A DNA stretch of 64,000 nucleotides from Bacteroidota bacterium (GCA_029262855.1 JAJCYP010000054.1:1-64000); one strand, 5' to 3'; shown: positions 1 to 9,937, counted from the stretch's first letter. Notes: a model not told the origin generated them from the letters alone. A program made the numbers and translations.

Positions 1-240
1 TTGAGGTGGATGTAGCGATTTGCGCGATACAGCGATACCTGCCGTTTGGAGAGGGAGTATGGAGCAGAAGAGAGCACAAGGGACAATACGGACCGAAGAG
101 CTTCGTTAGAACTACCAATTCATCCGATGAAGCTAAATAAATGATGCCCAATGTCCGATTATCAAGAATAAACACAGTAGGCGGAGGTAGGTGAGCCGCA
201 AATATCGCATCTTCAACCGTTAGAACAGACAAAACTTAGT

Positions 241-249
241 TGTGGATAA
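241..249 (-). promoter_or_regulatory. Single DnaA-box-like 9-mer
   Basis: TGTGGATAA on the plus strand is the exact complement of the consensus DnaA box TTATCCACA. Only one exact copy is visible in this leader. No dnaA, dnaN or box cluster is present, so it may be a lone DnaA-responsive site or chance. Confidence 0.3.
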
Positions 250-285
250 CTAACGGGATCTACTTTCGGGAGTCAGAAGTAAAAG

Positions 286-304
286 AGCCTAAATAAATTA
301 GGCT
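286..304. promoter_or_regulatory. Palindrome just upstream of the Lrp start
   Basis: AGCCTAA (286-292) and TTAGGCT (298-304) are perfect inverted repeats separated by five A/T bases. They end 10 bases before the ATG at 315. Lrp/AsnC regulators commonly autoregulate, so an operator is plausible. A short RNA hairpin affecting initiation is the alternative. Confidence 0.35.
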
Positions 305-314
305 GACCTGCAGA

Positions 315-809
315 ATGGATCGAATTGACGAAATAGATGCCCGCATCCTGGAGCTGCTCCAGCAGCGCGGTAGGATGAAGCGAAACCGCATCGCCGAAGA
401 CGTGGGTATGTCCCTGCCCTCGATTTCGGACCGCATGCGAAAGCTTGAGGAGCGAGGTGTCATTCAAGGGTACCACGCCGTCCTCGACGCCAAGCGCTTG
501 CAGTATGACATCATGGCCTTTATCCGCGTCACCGTTGACGGATCGGCCAATTACCCAGGCTTCCTGAAGATCGCAGAGGCCATGTCCGAAGTGCAGGAGC
601 TCCATTCGATTACCGGAGATGGCTCGCACATTCTGAAAGTGCGGACGCGGAGTACCACTACGCTTGAGGCCCTGCTGACAGCCATTCAGGCGATGCCTGG
701 AGTCCACGGGACTTCCTCCAGCATCGTTCTGTCCACGTACAAAGAGACCCGAACACTGAAAGCCTCGCCCATGGTGCTGATGCAGCACCATGAGAGAGAC
801 ACCGCCTGA
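315..809 (+). CDS. Lrp/AsnC-family transcriptional regulator
   Basis: A 164-residue protein of normal length for the family. Residues 1-60 form the AsnC-type winged HTH ([20 protein letters not shown], then [21 protein letters not shown]). The remainder is the RAM/AsnC effector domain, including the [11 protein letters not shown] stretch. Such proteins are octameric DNA-binding regulators that sense amino acids. The next gene is a type III glutamine synthetase 40 bases downstream, so control of nitrogen assimilation or amino-acid supply is a reasonable inference. A palindrome at 286-304 could be its own operator. The effector cannot be read from the sequence. Confidence 0.88.
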   Translation: MDRIDEIDARILELLQQRGRMKRNRIAEDVGMSLPSISDRMRKLEERGVIQGYHAVLDAKRLQYDIMAFIRVTVDGSANYPGFLKIAEAMSEVQELHSITGDGSHILKVRTRSTTTLEALLTAIQAMPGVHGTSSSIVLSTYKETRTLKASPMVLMQHHERDTA

Positions 810-849
810 TTTTTCAACCCCCAGTTCCAGACCAACCCCGCTCAAGAAC

Positions 850-3021
850 ATGACCCGCACCGTAGCCGACTACAACGTCCTAGCTGCCACGAAGCACGTC
901 AACGGAAACAACACGTCCGCCCGCAAGGCCATGGACATCGAAAAAATCTTCGGAGAGAACACCTTCGGGATGGATGAGATGAAAGCTCGCCTTCCCAAGA
1001 CTGTGTTCAAATCGCTCGTTGCCACGATTGATAAGGGCGCCAAACTCGATCCCTCCATAGCCGACACCGTGGCCCTAGCCATGAAAGAATGGGCCGTGGA
1101 GCGGGGCGCCTCCCACTTTACCCACTGGTTTCAGCCCCTGACCGGGTACACCGCTGAGAAGCACGACAGCTTCATCACCCCAAACAAGGGCGGCGGGGCC
1201 ATCGCCCAGTTCTCCGGAAAGGAACTGATCCAGGGTGAGCCGGACGCCTCCAGCTTCCCGTCCGGCGGTGTCCGCGCCACGTTTGAGGCCCGCGGCTACA
1301 CGGCGTGGGACGCCACCTCGCCTGCGTTCATCATTGAGAACAAGAACGGCTCCTACCTGGCCATTCCAACGGCGTTCGCGTCGTGGACCGGTGAGGCGCT
1401 GGACCACAAGACTCCACTCCTGCGTTCCATGCAGACGCTGAACTCGGCGGCCCTGCGGGTGCTTGAGCTCTTCGGCGTCAAGGACGCCCACAAGGTCTAC
1501 TCCACGGTGGGGGTGGAGCAGGAGTATTTCCTTATCGACGAGGAGTTCTACTACCGCCGACCGGACATCGTGACGACCGGCCGGACGCTTTTCGGCGCCA
1601 AGCCGCCGCGCGGCCAGGAACTTGATGATCACTACTTCGGCTCCATCCCGGACCGTGTGCTGGCCTGCATGCTGGAGACCGAGAAGGAGCTCTACCGTCT
1701 GGGCGTTCCGGTTAAGACTCGCCACAACGAGGTAGCCCCCGGCCAGTACGAGATCGCTCCGATTTTCGAGAACACCAACGTGGCGGCGGATCATCAGCAG
1801 CTGCTGATGTTGACACTGGAGCGTGTCGCGCGGCATCACGGTCTGGTCTGTCTGATGCACGAGAAGCCGTTTGCCGGCATCAATGGATCGGGCAAGCACA
1901 ACAACTGGTCGATGGCCACCGACACGGGCATGAACCTGTTGGAGCCGGGGGACAATCCCCACGACAACATCCAGTTTCTGTTCTTCTGTGCTGCGGTCAT
2001 TCGCGCCGTCAACCGGCATCAGGACCTGCTACGCATTTCAGTTGCGAGCGCAGCCAATGACCATCGCCTGGGTGCCAATGAGGCTCCGCCAGCCATCATT
2101 TCGATCTTCCTGGGCGAACAGCTTGAGGACGTCTTCAACCAGTTGGAGCACGGCCCGGCCAAGACCTCCAAGCAAGGTGGACTCCTTGGCCTTGGCGTCG
2201 AGACGCTCCCGCACCTCCCGCGCCACGCCGGAGATCGCAACCGGACCAGCCCCTTCGCCTTCACCGGCAACAAATTCGAGTTCCGCGCGGTGGGATCTTC
2301 CCAGTCCGTCTCGTTCCCGAACATCGTTCTGAACGTCATCGTCGCCGAAGCCCTGGTGGAAATGGGCGACATGCTGGAGGCCGAACTGGCCGGCAAGAAG
2401 AAGACGGAGGGTGTCCTCGAAGAGGCCGTGGCCGAGGTGATCAAGAGGGTCATCCACAACTCCAAAGCCATCATCTTCGGCGGCGACAACTACTCCGACG
2501 ATTGGCATCAGGAGGCAGAGCGCCGCGGACTGCTCAACCTGCGCACCACGATGGATGCGTACCACCATCTGCTGGACGAAAAGAACATCAATCTGTTCGA
2601 GCGCGCCGGGGTGCTGAGCGAGGTTGAGCTGCGAGCCCGGGAGGAAATCCTGGTCGAGCAGTACTTCATCCGCGTCAACATCGAGGCGGAGACCACCGAG
2701 TACCTCGGTCGCACCTACATCTTGCCCGCCGCGGTCCGGTACCTGACCCAGCTGAATGACAGCGGGGCGGGAGCCGGCGTGAAGTCGGTGGCCAAGAATG
2801 TCTCCACGGGAATCGATGCGCTCTGCAAGAGCCTCGACGCCCTCGGAGTGCAGAACCGCGAACTCGGCGGAGACACGGTGCACGAGAAGGCGGAGCACAT
2901 GCGCAGGAATGTCATCGGAGCGATGACCGAGGTTCGTTCCGCCGCCGATGCGCTTGAGGGAATCGTCGCGCACGACATGTGGCCGCTGCCGACCTACCGC
3001 GAGATCCTCTGGGTGAAATAG
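850..3021 (+). CDS. glnN: Glutamine synthetase, type III
   Basis: ATP-dependent ligation of ammonia to glutamate. From the ATG at 850 the product is 723 residues, as expected for the large GSIII class and well above type I (about 470). Family blocks are visible: [58 protein letters not shown], the nucleotide/glutamate block [30 protein letters not shown], and the C-terminus [13 protein letters not shown]. An in-frame ATG at 790 would overlap the Lrp gene, but its extra 20 residues are not family-like, so 850 is preferred. A strong hairpin terminator follows. Co-transcription with the Lrp gene is likely. Confidence 0.95.
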   Translation: MTRTVADYNVLAATKHVNGNNTSARKAMDIEKIFGENTFGMDEMKARLPKTVFKSLVATIDKGAKLDPSIADTVALAMKEWAVERGASHFTHWFQPLTGYTAEKHDSFITPNKGGGAIAQFSGKELIQGEPDASSFPSGGVRATFEARGYTAWDATSPAFIIENKNGSYLAIPTAFASWTGEALDHKTPLLRSMQTLNSAALRVLELFGVKDAHKVYSTVGVEQEYFLIDEEFYYRRPDIVTTGRTLFGAKPPRGQELDDHYFGSIPDRVLACMLETEKELYRLGVPVKTRHNEVAPGQYEIAPIFENTNVAADHQQLLMLTLERVARHHGLVCLMHEKPFAGINGSGKHNNWSMATDTGMNLLEPGDNPHDNIQFLFFCAAVIRAVNRHQDLLRISVASAANDHRLGANEAPPAIISIFLGEQLEDVFNQLEHGPAKTSKQGGLLGLGVETLPHLPRHAGDRNRTSPFAFTGNKFEFRAVGSSQSVSFPNIVLNVIVAEALVEMGDMLEAELAGKKKTEGVLEEAVAEVIKRVIHNSKAIIFGGDNYSDDWHQEAERRGLLNLRTTMDAYHHLLDEKNINLFERAGVLSEVELRAREEILVEQYFIRVNIEAETTEYLGRTYILPAAVRYLTQLNDSGAGAGVKSVAKNVSTGIDALCKSLDALGVQNRELGGDTVHEKAEHMRRNVIGAMTEVRSAADALEGIVAHDMWPLPTYREILWVK

Positions 3022-3046
3022 GCCTCACTCAACCAAGGCTCTCTCG

Positions 3047-3083
3047 AAATGCGCCCGCCCTGTCAGGGGTCGGGCGCATTTTT
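3047..3083 (+). terminator. Rho-independent terminator after glnN
   Basis: A perfect 11-bp stem, AAATGCGCCCG (3047-3057) with CGGGCGCATTT (3071-3081), has a 13-base loop and is followed by TT. It lies 26 bases after the glnN stop and could also work in the opposite direction. Confidence 0.8.
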
Positions 3084-3123
3084 GTGCCGCCACCTCGACG
3101 TAAGAACGTATGGGCCAACAAGA

Positions 3124-3154
3124 AGGCCGGAGCCCCCAAAGGAGACTCCGGCCT
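3124..3154 (-). terminator. Hairpin terminator after the subtilisin gene
   Basis: AGGCCGGAG (3124-3132) pairs with CTCCGGCCT (3146-3154). On the minus strand it lies 22 bases beyond the protease stop and is followed by TCTTGTTG, a modest T tract. Confidence 0.6.
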
Positions 3155-3175
3155 GAGTCGGGAGAGCAGTCCCGG

Positions 3176-4345
3176 TCAGTGGATGACGATGGGGTCCGGA
3201 TTGCCGTCAGGGTCACCGGTCGCCGTGCCGTCGGCACGCAACGCCCCAAGCAGACCCACGCCCGCAGCATGCGGTGTGGCCATCGACGTTCCGCTAATGG
3301 TGTTGTAGCCCCCATCCTTCCAGGTGGAAAGAACGGCGACGCCTGGCGCGGCGTAGTCCACGGGGGGATTGCCAAAGTTGGAGAAGTAGGCAAAGCCGTC
3401 CCCCTCGGCGATTGCTGAGATGGTATAGACGTTTGCGCCATTGGCACGAGCGGGAGAGTGGTTGTTCGCGTCGTCACTTTCGTTGCCAGCGGCAAGGAAG
3501 AACTTCACCTTGCCTGATGCAGCTACAACTGCGTCATCCATCGCCTGAGACACGGGTCCGCCAAGACTCAGGTTGGCCACGTCGCCGGCAACTCCATGGG
3601 TGCCCACGAACTCCACGCCGGCAATAACCCCGGAATAGCTGCCCGACCCGCGCGAATTCAAGACCTTGACGGGAATGACCGTGGCCCCAGGCGCGACGCC
3701 AATCACGCCGATCAAGTTATTCTCGGCAGCGATCGTCCCCGCGACGTGCGTACCGTGACCGTTGCCGTCATTGGTACTGGAGTCCTTGCCGCGCGTGAAC
3801 ACGCTGAATCCGCGGCTCGCATCAACATTCAGGTCAGGGTGATCCGTGTCTATTCCGGTATCCACGATCCATGCAACGCCGGCAGGCGTACCCGATCCGC
3901 CATTTACGCGAGTGATGCCCCAAGGCGTGCTCTGCTCAGGCTGCGACCCGCCTCCGGGCTTCTTGCCCTTGCCGTTGCCCCCGAGAATCGTGATCGGATC
4001 AAGAACCACACGCCTGTCCGGCTCGATGTAGGCCACGCGGACATCGTCAGCCAATCGCGCCAGTTCCCGACCCGAAACGGCACCCGCGAATCCGGTGAAG
4101 CCTCCGCCGTACACATACTGGGGCTCGACACCGTATTCCGCCGCCAGTCCCTCGGCCTGCTGGGCGGGTGCCTTTCCGGCAACGAGCGCGTCACTGCTCA
4201 TGACGACGATATATCGCCCGGGTATGGGATCGCCCGAACGGGCCTCGACCGCGGTTTCGTCCGGAGTGTCCAGAGCGGACTGTTCACAGCCAATGACAAG
4301 GAAGGCAAAGAGGCCGACAAGAAGGACGCGGGAGAGACTCGACAT
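3176..4345 (-). CDS. Secreted subtilisin-like serine protease (S8), lipoprotein
   Basis: A 389-residue exported protease. The N-terminus has a lipoprotein signal with lipobox VIGC (Cys20). Residues about 40-115 look like an inhibitor I9 propeptide (GRYIVVMSSDAL, ending VAYIEPDRRV). The catalytic domain carries all three S8 motifs: Asp162 in VDTGID, His197 in NGHGTH, and Ser354 in SGTSMATPH. The oxyanion Asn is in AAGNES (about 288). The chain ends shortly after the catalytic domain in a Gly/Asp/Pro-rich tail with no sorting domain. It is transcribed divergently from the ECF sigma gene across a 320-bp region with repeated TGAGACAC motifs, so shared regulation is possible. Confidence 0.92.
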   Translation of the reverse strand: MSSLSRVLLVGLFAFLVIGCEQSALDTPDETAVEARSGDPIPGRYIVVMSSDALVAGKAPAQQAEGLAAEYGVEPQYVYGGGFTGFAGAVSGRELARLADDVRVAYIEPDRRVVLDPITILGGNGKGKKPGGGSQPEQSTPWGITRVNGGSGTPAGVAWIVDTGIDTDHPDLNVDASRGFSVFTRGKDSSTNDGNGHGTHVAGTIAAENNLIGVIGVAPGATVIPVKVLNSRGSGSYSGVIAGVEFVGTHGVAGDVANLSLGGPVSQAMDDAVVAASGKVKFFLAAGNESDDANNHSPARANGANVYTISAIAEGDGFAYFSNFGNPPVDYAAPGVAVLSTWKDGGYNTISGTSMATPHAAGVGLLGALRADGTATGDPDGNPDPIVIH

Positions 4346-4667
4346 TTGATAAAGCGGATTTGGATGAGACAGCCCCCCATCCCAAATTCCGCGCCGTTCT
4401 CACATCGAGACGGTGACCCTCCATTACGCCCTTAAACCGACGTTCGCGGCCGTCCGCCGTGAGGCGAGCCCAAAAAACCAGGAAGCCGGCGATACACAAT
4501 TGAGACACGAGAGAGGCACACGTGAGACACGCCTGAGACACTGATGGCCGGGCCGTGTGAGACGCCCGCCACCTCGCCACGAACAACCACAGTCCGCCCG
4601 CATTCTACGCGCCTGCCCTCGCCCTTTTTTCTATCTTCAGCGACGTTAATCCCCAGCGCTTCTGTTC
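4346..4667. promoter_or_regulatory. Divergent promoter region with phased TGAGACAC repeats
   Basis: This 322-bp gap separates the protease (minus) from the ECF sigma gene (plus). It contains TGAGACAC at 4501-4508 and 4523-4530, TGAGACAC at 4534-4541, and TGAGACG at 4558-4564. All are on the plus strand, with start offsets of 0, 22, 33 and 57. The first three intervals fit whole DNA turns of about 11 bp, as expected for cooperative binding on one helix face. No convincing gene was seen here. Confidence 0.4.
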
Positions 4668-5279
4668 ATGGCCGGCAACCGCACTTCCAAAGCCCCCTCG
4701 CAATCCAGCGAGCAGGATAGGGAGTTGGTGACTGCCGCTCTGGCGGGTCGTCAAGCGGCCTACCAGGAGCTGATGGAGAAGTACCAGGGCGCCCTGACGC
4801 GGCACGTGCAGAAGATGGTGCGCGGGTCGAACGATATTGACGACCTGGTCCAGGAGTGTTTTATCAAGGCGTTCGGTGCCCTTAAGTCATACTCGTCGGA
4901 CTACGCCTTCTCCACGTGGCTCTACAAGATTGCCACGAACCACACTATCGACTTCCTCCGCAAGAAGCGGCTCAAGACCTTCTCGATCGACCGACCCATC
5001 CAGACCAGGGACGGCGAGGTTGAGTACGAAATCCCCGACACCGACTATCGTCCCGATCGGCACATCGTGGAGGATCAGCGGCGAGAGCTCATTCAGGAAG
5101 CGATTGACACCCTGCCGCCGAAGTACCATATGGTGATCGTGATGCGGCACCAGCAGGAGAAGTCCTACGAGGAGATTGCTCGGGAGTTGGATTTGCCGCT
5201 GGGGACGGTGAAGGCGCACATTTTCCGCGCTCGTGCGTTGCTCTACAAACACCTGCGCAACCAGCGGGATACCATTTGA
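4668..5279 (+). CDS. ECF RNA polymerase sigma factor
   Basis: A 203-residue sigma-70 family group 4 factor. Region 2 spans about residues 20-90, including [17 protein letters not shown] and [20 protein letters not shown]. Region 4 covers the C-terminus, with [20 protein letters not shown] as the HTH. The linker includes an acidic [18 protein letters not shown] stretch. No anti-sigma gene with a membrane segment lies next to it, which is unusual for ECF factors. The following gene is purB, starting 31 bases downstream. Regulation may be transcriptional or by a distant partner. Its targets cannot be inferred beyond the possibility of the divergent protease. Confidence 0.92.
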   Translation: MAGNRTSKAPSQSSEQDRELVTAALAGRQAAYQELMEKYQGALTRHVQKMVRGSNDIDDLVQECFIKAFGALKSYSSDYAFSTWLYKIATNHTIDFLRKKRLKTFSIDRPIQTRDGEVEYEIPDTDYRPDRHIVEDQRRELIQEAIDTLPPKYHMVIVMRHQQEKSYEEIARELDLPLGTVKAHIFRARALLYKHLRNQRDTI

Positions 5280-5310
5280 ACCCGGCTCTTCGTCGGGGTA
5301 CAGAAGTCTG

Positions 5311-6606
5311 ATGATCGAACGATATTCGCGGCCCGAGATGGCTGCGCTGTGGACGGAACAGGCGCAGTTTGACGCCTGGCTGGAAGTTGAATTGGCGGCC
5401 TGCTGGGCATGGTCCCAACTGGGGGTGATTCCGGCCGAGGACGTAGAGAAGCTCTATGCCAAGGCTGCCTTCGATGTAGACCGCATCCACGAGATCGAGG
5501 AGATCACACGGCACGATGTGGTTGCGTTCACCCGGTCCGTCTCGGAGTCCCTGGGTCCGGAGAGGAAGTGGATCCACTACGGTCTCACGTCATCCGATGT
5601 GGTAGATACCGCGTGGTCCGTCCGCCTGGTGCGGGCGAATGTGATGATCCGCGAGAAGCTGATTCACCTGATTGACATCCTGGGGCGCCGCGCGGTTGAG
5701 CACAAGCACACCCTGATGATGGGCCGGACGCATGGCGTCCACGCAGAGCCTACCACGTTCGGGCTGAAGATGGCGCTCTATTACGCCGAGATGAAGCGCA
5801 ACCTGAAGCGCTTCGACGCCGCCGCCGAGGATCTCAGGGTCGGGAAGGTGTCCGGGTCGGTGGGGACCTTTGCTCACCTGCCCACAGATGTCGAGCGATT
5901 CACCTGTGAACGGCTGGGTCTCGAGGCCGCGCTCATCTCCACCCAGGTCCTGCAGCGGGATCGGCACGCGCACTACATGTCCGTGCTGGCGCTCATCGGT
6001 GCCACCCTGGAGAAAATGGCCATCGAGGTCCGCGGCCTCCAGAAGTCAGAGGTCCGCGAAGTGGAGGAGGCCTTCCGAAAGGGCCAGAAAGGCTCCTCGT
6101 CCATGCCCCACAAGCGGAATCCGGTGGGCAGCGAGAACGTCACGGGCTGTGCCCGGCTCCTGCGTGGCTACATGATTACGGCGTTCGAGAACGTCCCGCT
6201 CTGGCACGAGCGGGATATCTCCCACTCCAGTGCCGAGCGGGTGATTCTGCCCGATGCCACGACCGTTCTCCACTACGCCCTGGACCGCTTCGGCGGGCTC
6301 ATGGACAATCTCGTGGTCTTCCCAGAGACCATGAGGGAAAACATGGAGCGGACGTTCGGCCTGTACAACAGCCAGCGCCTACTGAACGCGCTCATCGACA
6401 AGGGTCTGGTTCGCGAGAAGGCCTACGACACTGTGCAGCCACTGGCCATGCGTGCCTGGACCGAAAAGCGTTCGTTCCGTGCCCTGGTGGATGCGTCGCC
6501 GGAGATCGCGGAATTCCTGACGCCGGACGAAATCGGCGCGGAGTTCGACGTCGAATACCACCTGCAACGGGTGGACGAGATCATGGAGCGGGTCGGGCTG
6601 GGATAG
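5311..6606 (+). CDS. purB: Adenylosuccinate lyase
   Basis: Catalyses the two fumarate-releasing steps of purine synthesis (SAICAR to AICAR, and adenylosuccinate to AMP). The ATG at 5311 gives 431 residues beginning [14 protein letters not shown], typical for the short bacterial form. The longer frame from 5233 overlaps the sigma gene and adds non-family sequence. Visible blocks are the [15 protein letters not shown] substrate region and the fumarase/aspartase signature [16 protein letters not shown] (catalytic Ser loop). It is probably co-transcribed with the upstream sigma gene and converges with folA. Confidence 0.95.
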   Translation: MIERYSRPEMAALWTEQAQFDAWLEVELAACWAWSQLGVIPAEDVEKLYAKAAFDVDRIHEIEEITRHDVVAFTRSVSESLGPERKWIHYGLTSSDVVDTAWSVRLVRANVMIREKLIHLIDILGRRAVEHKHTLMMGRTHGVHAEPTTFGLKMALYYAEMKRNLKRFDAAAEDLRVGKVSGSVGTFAHLPTDVERFTCERLGLEAALISTQVLQRDRHAHYMSVLALIGATLEKMAIEVRGLQKSEVREVEEAFRKGQKGSSSMPHKRNPVGSENVTGCARLLRGYMITAFENVPLWHERDISHSSAERVILPDATTVLHYALDRFGGLMDNLVVFPETMRENMERTFGLYNSQRLLNALIDKGLVREKAYDTVQPLAMRAWTEKRSFRALVDASPEIAEFLTPDEIGAEFDVEYHLQRVDEIMERVGLG

Positions 6607-6627
6607 CCGCGTCCGCCAGCGCTGGTG

Positions 6628-7125
6628 CTAGCCCGCCACGTAGGTCACGAACCTGAATCCGTCACGCGGCTCGTCGCGGGTGATTCGGTACCGCGTCCCG
6701 ATCAGGTGCTCATACTCCGGGAAGAACACGTCGCCTTCGTGGTCGCCCTCAACGAGGGTGAGCTCCATGCGATCAGCCCGTTCCAGGAACTGCTCGTAAA
6801 TCGTGGCTCCTCCTGCGATGACTACCAGGTCCACAGTGCCTGCCGCTGCAAGGGCATCCTCGGGGGATGAAAAGACCTCGGCCTGATCCGACGTGTACGC
6901 GGGATTTCGGGTCACAACAAGGTGCCGGCGCCCCTTCAGCGGCCCCCCGAACTGTTCCACCAGACTCTGAAACGTTCGGCGGCCCATGATCATGGGATGT
7001 CCGAGCGTGAGACGCTTGAAGTGCTTCAGGTCCTCAGGAATGTGCCACGGCAGTTCCAGGCCCTTTCCGATGACGCGGTTCTTCGCTCCGACGGCGGCGA
7101 CAATGACAATTTCAGGCTTGGACAT
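6628..7125 (-). CDS. folA: Dihydrofolate reductase
   Basis: NADPH-dependent reduction of dihydrofolate to tetrahydrofolate. The length of 165 residues is normal. Visible motifs are VGAKNRVIGKGLELPWHIPE (Met20-type loop, with Trp and an acidic catalytic residue), MIMGRRTF, and the cofactor loop VIAGGATIYEQFL. The gene starts 8 bases after thyA stops, the classic thyA-folA operon that regenerates the dihydrofolate produced by ThyA. Confidence 0.95.
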   Translation of the reverse strand: MSKPEIVIVAAVGAKNRVIGKGLELPWHIPEDLKHFKRLTLGHPMIMGRRTFQSLVEQFGGPLKGRRHLVVTRNPAYTSDQAEVFSSPEDALAAAGTVDLVVIAGGATIYEQFLERADRMELTLVEGDHEGDVFFPEYEHLIGTRYRITRDEPRDGFRFVTYVAG

Positions 7126-7133
7126 GAGCGGCT

Positions 7134-7928
7134 TCAGACGGCCACCGGCGCCTTGATGGAAGGGTGGTGCTGATAATCTACTACCTCGAAGTCCTTGTAT
7201 TCGTACTCGAAAATCGAGGCAGGCCGCCGGTTGATCCGAAGCTGTGGCAGCGGGAACGGCTCGCGCGTCAACTGCTCCTCAATCTGGTCCAGGTGGTTGA
7301 GGTAGATGTGGGCGTCGCCAATCGTGTAGACCAGCTCGCCGACATCCAGGTCACATTGCTGGGCGACCATATGCGTCAGGAGCGCATATTCCGCAATATT
7401 GAACGGGGCACCGAGAAAGAGGTCGTTTGATCGCACGTAGAGTTGGCAGGACAGCCGCCCGTTGCCCACCCAGAACTGGTAGAACATGTGGCACGGCGGC
7501 AGTGCCATCCGGTCAATCTCGCCCACGTTCCAGGCATTGACGATGTGACGACGCGAGTCCGGGTTCGATTTGATCGAGTCGATGACCTGCTGGATCTGGT
7601 TGTAGGATCGCCCGTCCTGGTTGACCCAGTCGACCCACTGCTTGCCGTAGACGGGGCCGAGGTCGCCGTTCTCGTTGGCCCATTCGTTCCAGATCCTCAC
7701 GCCGTTCTCGTTGAGGTACCGCACGTTGGTGTCGCCGCGGAGCAGCCACAGCATTTCGACGGCCAGGCCCTTGAAGAAGACGCGCTTGGTGGTGACCAGC
7801 GGGAAGGCCTTCGCCAGATCAAGACGCATCTGGTGACCGAATACGCTCAGTGTGCCGGTGCCTGTGCGGTCTTCCTTGCGAAGGCCGGTGTCGCGGACGT
7901 GGCGGAGTAGGTCGAGGTAGGGCCGCAT
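7134..7928 (-). CDS. thyA: Thymidylate synthase
   Basis: Converts dUMP and methylene-tetrahydrofolate to dTMP and dihydrofolate. Starting at the ATG at 7928 gives 264 residues, exactly the length of the E. coli enzyme, with the nucleophile at Cys146 in [12 protein letters not shown]. The in-frame ATG at 7994 adds 22 Ser/Thr/Pro-rich residues and would overlap the divergent gene, so it is rejected. Other motifs are [19 protein letters not shown]-like [21 protein letters not shown] and [16 protein letters not shown]. It leads the thyA-folA operon. Confidence 0.97.
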   Translation of the reverse strand: MRPYLDLLRHVRDTGLRKEDRTGTGTLSVFGHQMRLDLAKAFPLVTTKRVFFKGLAVEMLWLLRGDTNVRYLNENGVRIWNEWANENGDLGPVYGKQWVDWVNQDGRSYNQIQQVIDSIKSNPDSRRHIVNAWNVGEIDRMALPPCHMFYQFWVGNGRLSCQLYVRSNDLFLGAPFNIAEYALLTHMVAQQCDLDVGELVYTIGDAHIYLNHLDQIEEQLTREPFPLPQLRINRRPASIFEYEYKDFEVVDYQHHPSIKAPVAV

Positions 7929-7983
7929 CGGGGCTTGGGTAGTCGAAGGCCGGAGGGTCGAGGGCTGAGAGGGCGAAAGGAAA

Positions 7984-8340
7984 ATGCCGCGCAAAAAGGT
8001 TCAGGGCAACATGAAACCCGAGACCAGGGATCTTTTGCCGCCGAACTCGCGTGAAGCGCGGCCACCCAGACCGTCGATCATGGATCCAAACCTCCACCAG
8101 CAGCAAGGCATCAACCACCTGATAAAGGTGCTGACTTACGCGCAGTTCGTGCGCGAGGGAGCCCGCGCGCAAGTGCATCTGACTACCGAAGATTGGCACG
8201 TGGTGGCCGACACGCTTTTCCAGCTTGAGACCCCCAAGGAGATGCTTCCTGAGTCCATTCAGGAGTATCGATTGGCTCGTGAGAACGAGATCATCGAGTT
8301 GAAGACGGAGGGTCTGACGATAGACCTGGAGAAAATCTAG
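7984..8340 (+). CDS. Conserved-looking small protein of unknown function
   Basis: A 118-residue protein I do not recognise. The first 30 residues are Pro/Arg-rich, and an internal ATG at 8080 ([20 protein letters not shown]) may be the real start, giving 86 residues. The rest looks like a compact helical domain with an amphipathic charged C-terminus ([20 protein letters not shown]). It has no signal peptide, membrane segment or Cys motif. It is transcribed divergently from thyA across about 55 bases and converges with the S10 peptidase. Confidence 0.55.
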   Translation: MPRKKVQGNMKPETRDLLPPNSREARPPRPSIMDPNLHQQQGINHLIKVLTYAQFVREGARAQVHLTTEDWHVVADTLFQLETPKEMLPESIQEYRLARENEIIELKTEGLTIDLEKI

Positions 8341-8414
8341 GAGTGCGCCTTCCGCCGGCCGACCGTCAGGCCTCGACCGGCCGCCAGCCACGCAGCGGAT
8401 CAGCGCCCATAGCC

Positions 8415-9884
8415 TCAGTACTTCGCCGGCGTCTTCGCAGTCTGCAGCGCATCGGCAATGAACTCGCGGATGTGCTCATTGGATGTCACCAGATCCTCGG
8501 CCCGGAGGTACATCATGTGCCCGCTCCGGTAGCCCTCGAATCGCATCCGATCAGCGAGGCGCCCCGAGGGATCCATCTGCCACATGGTGTACTTGGCCGC
8601 GAAGTACTGCGTCGCACCGTCGTAGAAGCCGGACTGCACCATCATGTGCAGGTTGGCATTCTTGGCCATAGCCGACCGTAGCTGCTCACCGGTATTGTCG
8701 CCGTCCCGATTCCAGGGACCCACCGGACCAAAGACCCAGTAGCGCAGGTCGGTGTGGAAGCCCAGTTCCTGTCTGAGGTAGTAGTTGATGGCCGGTGCGA
8801 AGGCGTGATTCCAGGAGGTCAGCTCCTGGTTGTAATCGGATCGGTCTCCGGCCTGCTCGCGATCCAGTCCCCGGTAGCGGGAGTCCAATCGCCCAACCGT
8901 GAAGCCCTCATCGCGAAGCAGTTCCTTCCAGAACTCGCCCGCCGACACCTCCATGTTGCGGTCCAGAAACCAGTCGGCAGAAACTCCCGAGTAGCGTGCG
9001 GCCTGCCGGGCCACTTCAGCACGGGCGGCCGAATCGGCCGAACCTCCGCGGGCGATCATCGGCAGCAGCACATCGACTGCATACTCCTCAACCTCGGCAA
9101 GCAGATCGTCCAGATCACGGGCCTGCAGCGTCGGATCCAGTTTGTTGTGGTACCACGCCGTTGCTGCGAAGTAGGGGAGATTGAGGGCGACTCCGACGGG
9201 ACCATCCCGCTCCACGCCCAGCCCGGTCGGTGAGACCAGAACAACGCCATTCAAGAACATCCAGTGCCGATCCTGGAGGACGCCTGCCAGTCCGGAAACC
9301 CGCGTCGTTCCATACGATTCGCCAATCAGGAATTTCGGCGACCGCCACCGATTCTGACGGGTGACGAAGGTCTCGATCCAGCCCGCGAGGTAGGCGATGT
9401 CTTCGTTTACGCCAAAGAACTGCTCGCGCTCGGCATCACCGACGATACGGGAGAAACCGACATTGACCGGATTGACGAAGACGATGTCGGCGACGTCCAG
9501 GATCGAGTTGGGATTGTCCCGCACTCCGTATGGCTGAACGGGATAGCCCTCATCATCGATCAGGAGCTGTTTCGGTCCGGTGTAGCCGACGTGCATCCAG
9601 ACGGATGCCGACCCGGGGCCTCCGTTGAAGGAGAAAACGAGCGGGCGATTGACCCGGTCCTGCACATCGGTCCGCTCGTAGTAGGTGTAGAGCAGGCTGG
9701 CGATGGGGGTGCCATCGTCCCCCCAGACCGGCTGAGTCCCCACGGTGGCGGAATACGGAACCCGCTGACCCTTGATGGTCACCTGATGCTGGGTGGTGAC
9801 GGTGGTATCGACCGGGAGGCGCGAATCCTGCGCCTTGACAGAGAGAGTGAGGCCCACGGCCACAAATAGCAAAAGGAGGCGCAT
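8415..9884 (-). CDS. Secreted S10-family serine carboxypeptidase-like peptidase
   Basis: A 489-residue protein with a cleavable signal peptide (ending VKAQ, about residue 19). The alpha/beta-hydrolase features of peptidase family S10 are present: oxyanion motif FNGGPGSASVWMH (about 86-98), nucleophile Ser190 in GESYGTTR, and the C-terminal catalytic His at about 456 in GYRSGHMMYL. S10 enzymes release C-terminal amino acids at acidic pH. A role in peptide scavenging in the periplasm or outside the cell is likely. The next gene on the same strand upstream is apaG, 53 bases away. Confidence 0.88.
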   Translation of the reverse strand: MRLLLLFVAVGLTLSVKAQDSRLPVDTTVTTQHQVTIKGQRVPYSATVGTQPVWGDDGTPIASLLYTYYERTDVQDRVNRPLVFSFNGGPGSASVWMHVGYTGPKQLLIDDEGYPVQPYGVRDNPNSILDVADIVFVNPVNVGFSRIVGDAEREQFFGVNEDIAYLAGWIETFVTRQNRWRSPKFLIGESYGTTRVSGLAGVLQDRHWMFLNGVVLVSPTGLGVERDGPVGVALNLPYFAATAWYHNKLDPTLQARDLDDLLAEVEEYAVDVLLPMIARGGSADSAARAEVARQAARYSGVSADWFLDRNMEVSAGEFWKELLRDEGFTVGRLDSRYRGLDREQAGDRSDYNQELTSWNHAFAPAINYYLRQELGFHTDLRYWVFGPVGPWNRDGDNTGEQLRSAMAKNANLHMMVQSGFYDGATQYFAAKYTMWQMDPSGRLADRMRFEGYRSGHMMYLRAEDLVTSNEHIREFIADALQTAKTPAKY

Positions 9885-9937
9885 GACGGGACGGTTAATG
9901 CGGTGAGCAATGCCAGAGAATACGGCTTGCCGGATCG

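Larger units (their letters stand above)
1..314. other. A/T-richer non-coding leader upstream of the Lrp gene
   Basis: I see no convincing gene here. The stretch is visibly richer in A and T than the rest of the window and has frequent stops in all frames. It holds one perfect DnaA-box-like 9-mer (241-249) and a short A/T-rich palindrome (286-304), listed separately. It probably contains the promoter of the Lrp/AsnC gene. Whatever lies to the left of the window could also be driven from here. Confidence 0.5.

Noticed and set aside
241-249. Chromosomal replication origin
   Set aside because: Only one exact DnaA box, no dnaA, dnaN, parAB or rpmH nearby and no box cluster; reported only as a lone site.
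1075-2019. Minus-strand 314-codon open frame opposite glnN
   Set aside because: It lies fully antisense to strongly conserved glutamine synthetase and its product is Arg/Val-rich low-complexity, typical of GC-rich shadow frames.
4284-4586. Minus-strand 100-codon frame upstream of the protease
   Set aside because: It spans the phased repeats and the protease start region, with no recognisable features; better explained as the promoter region.
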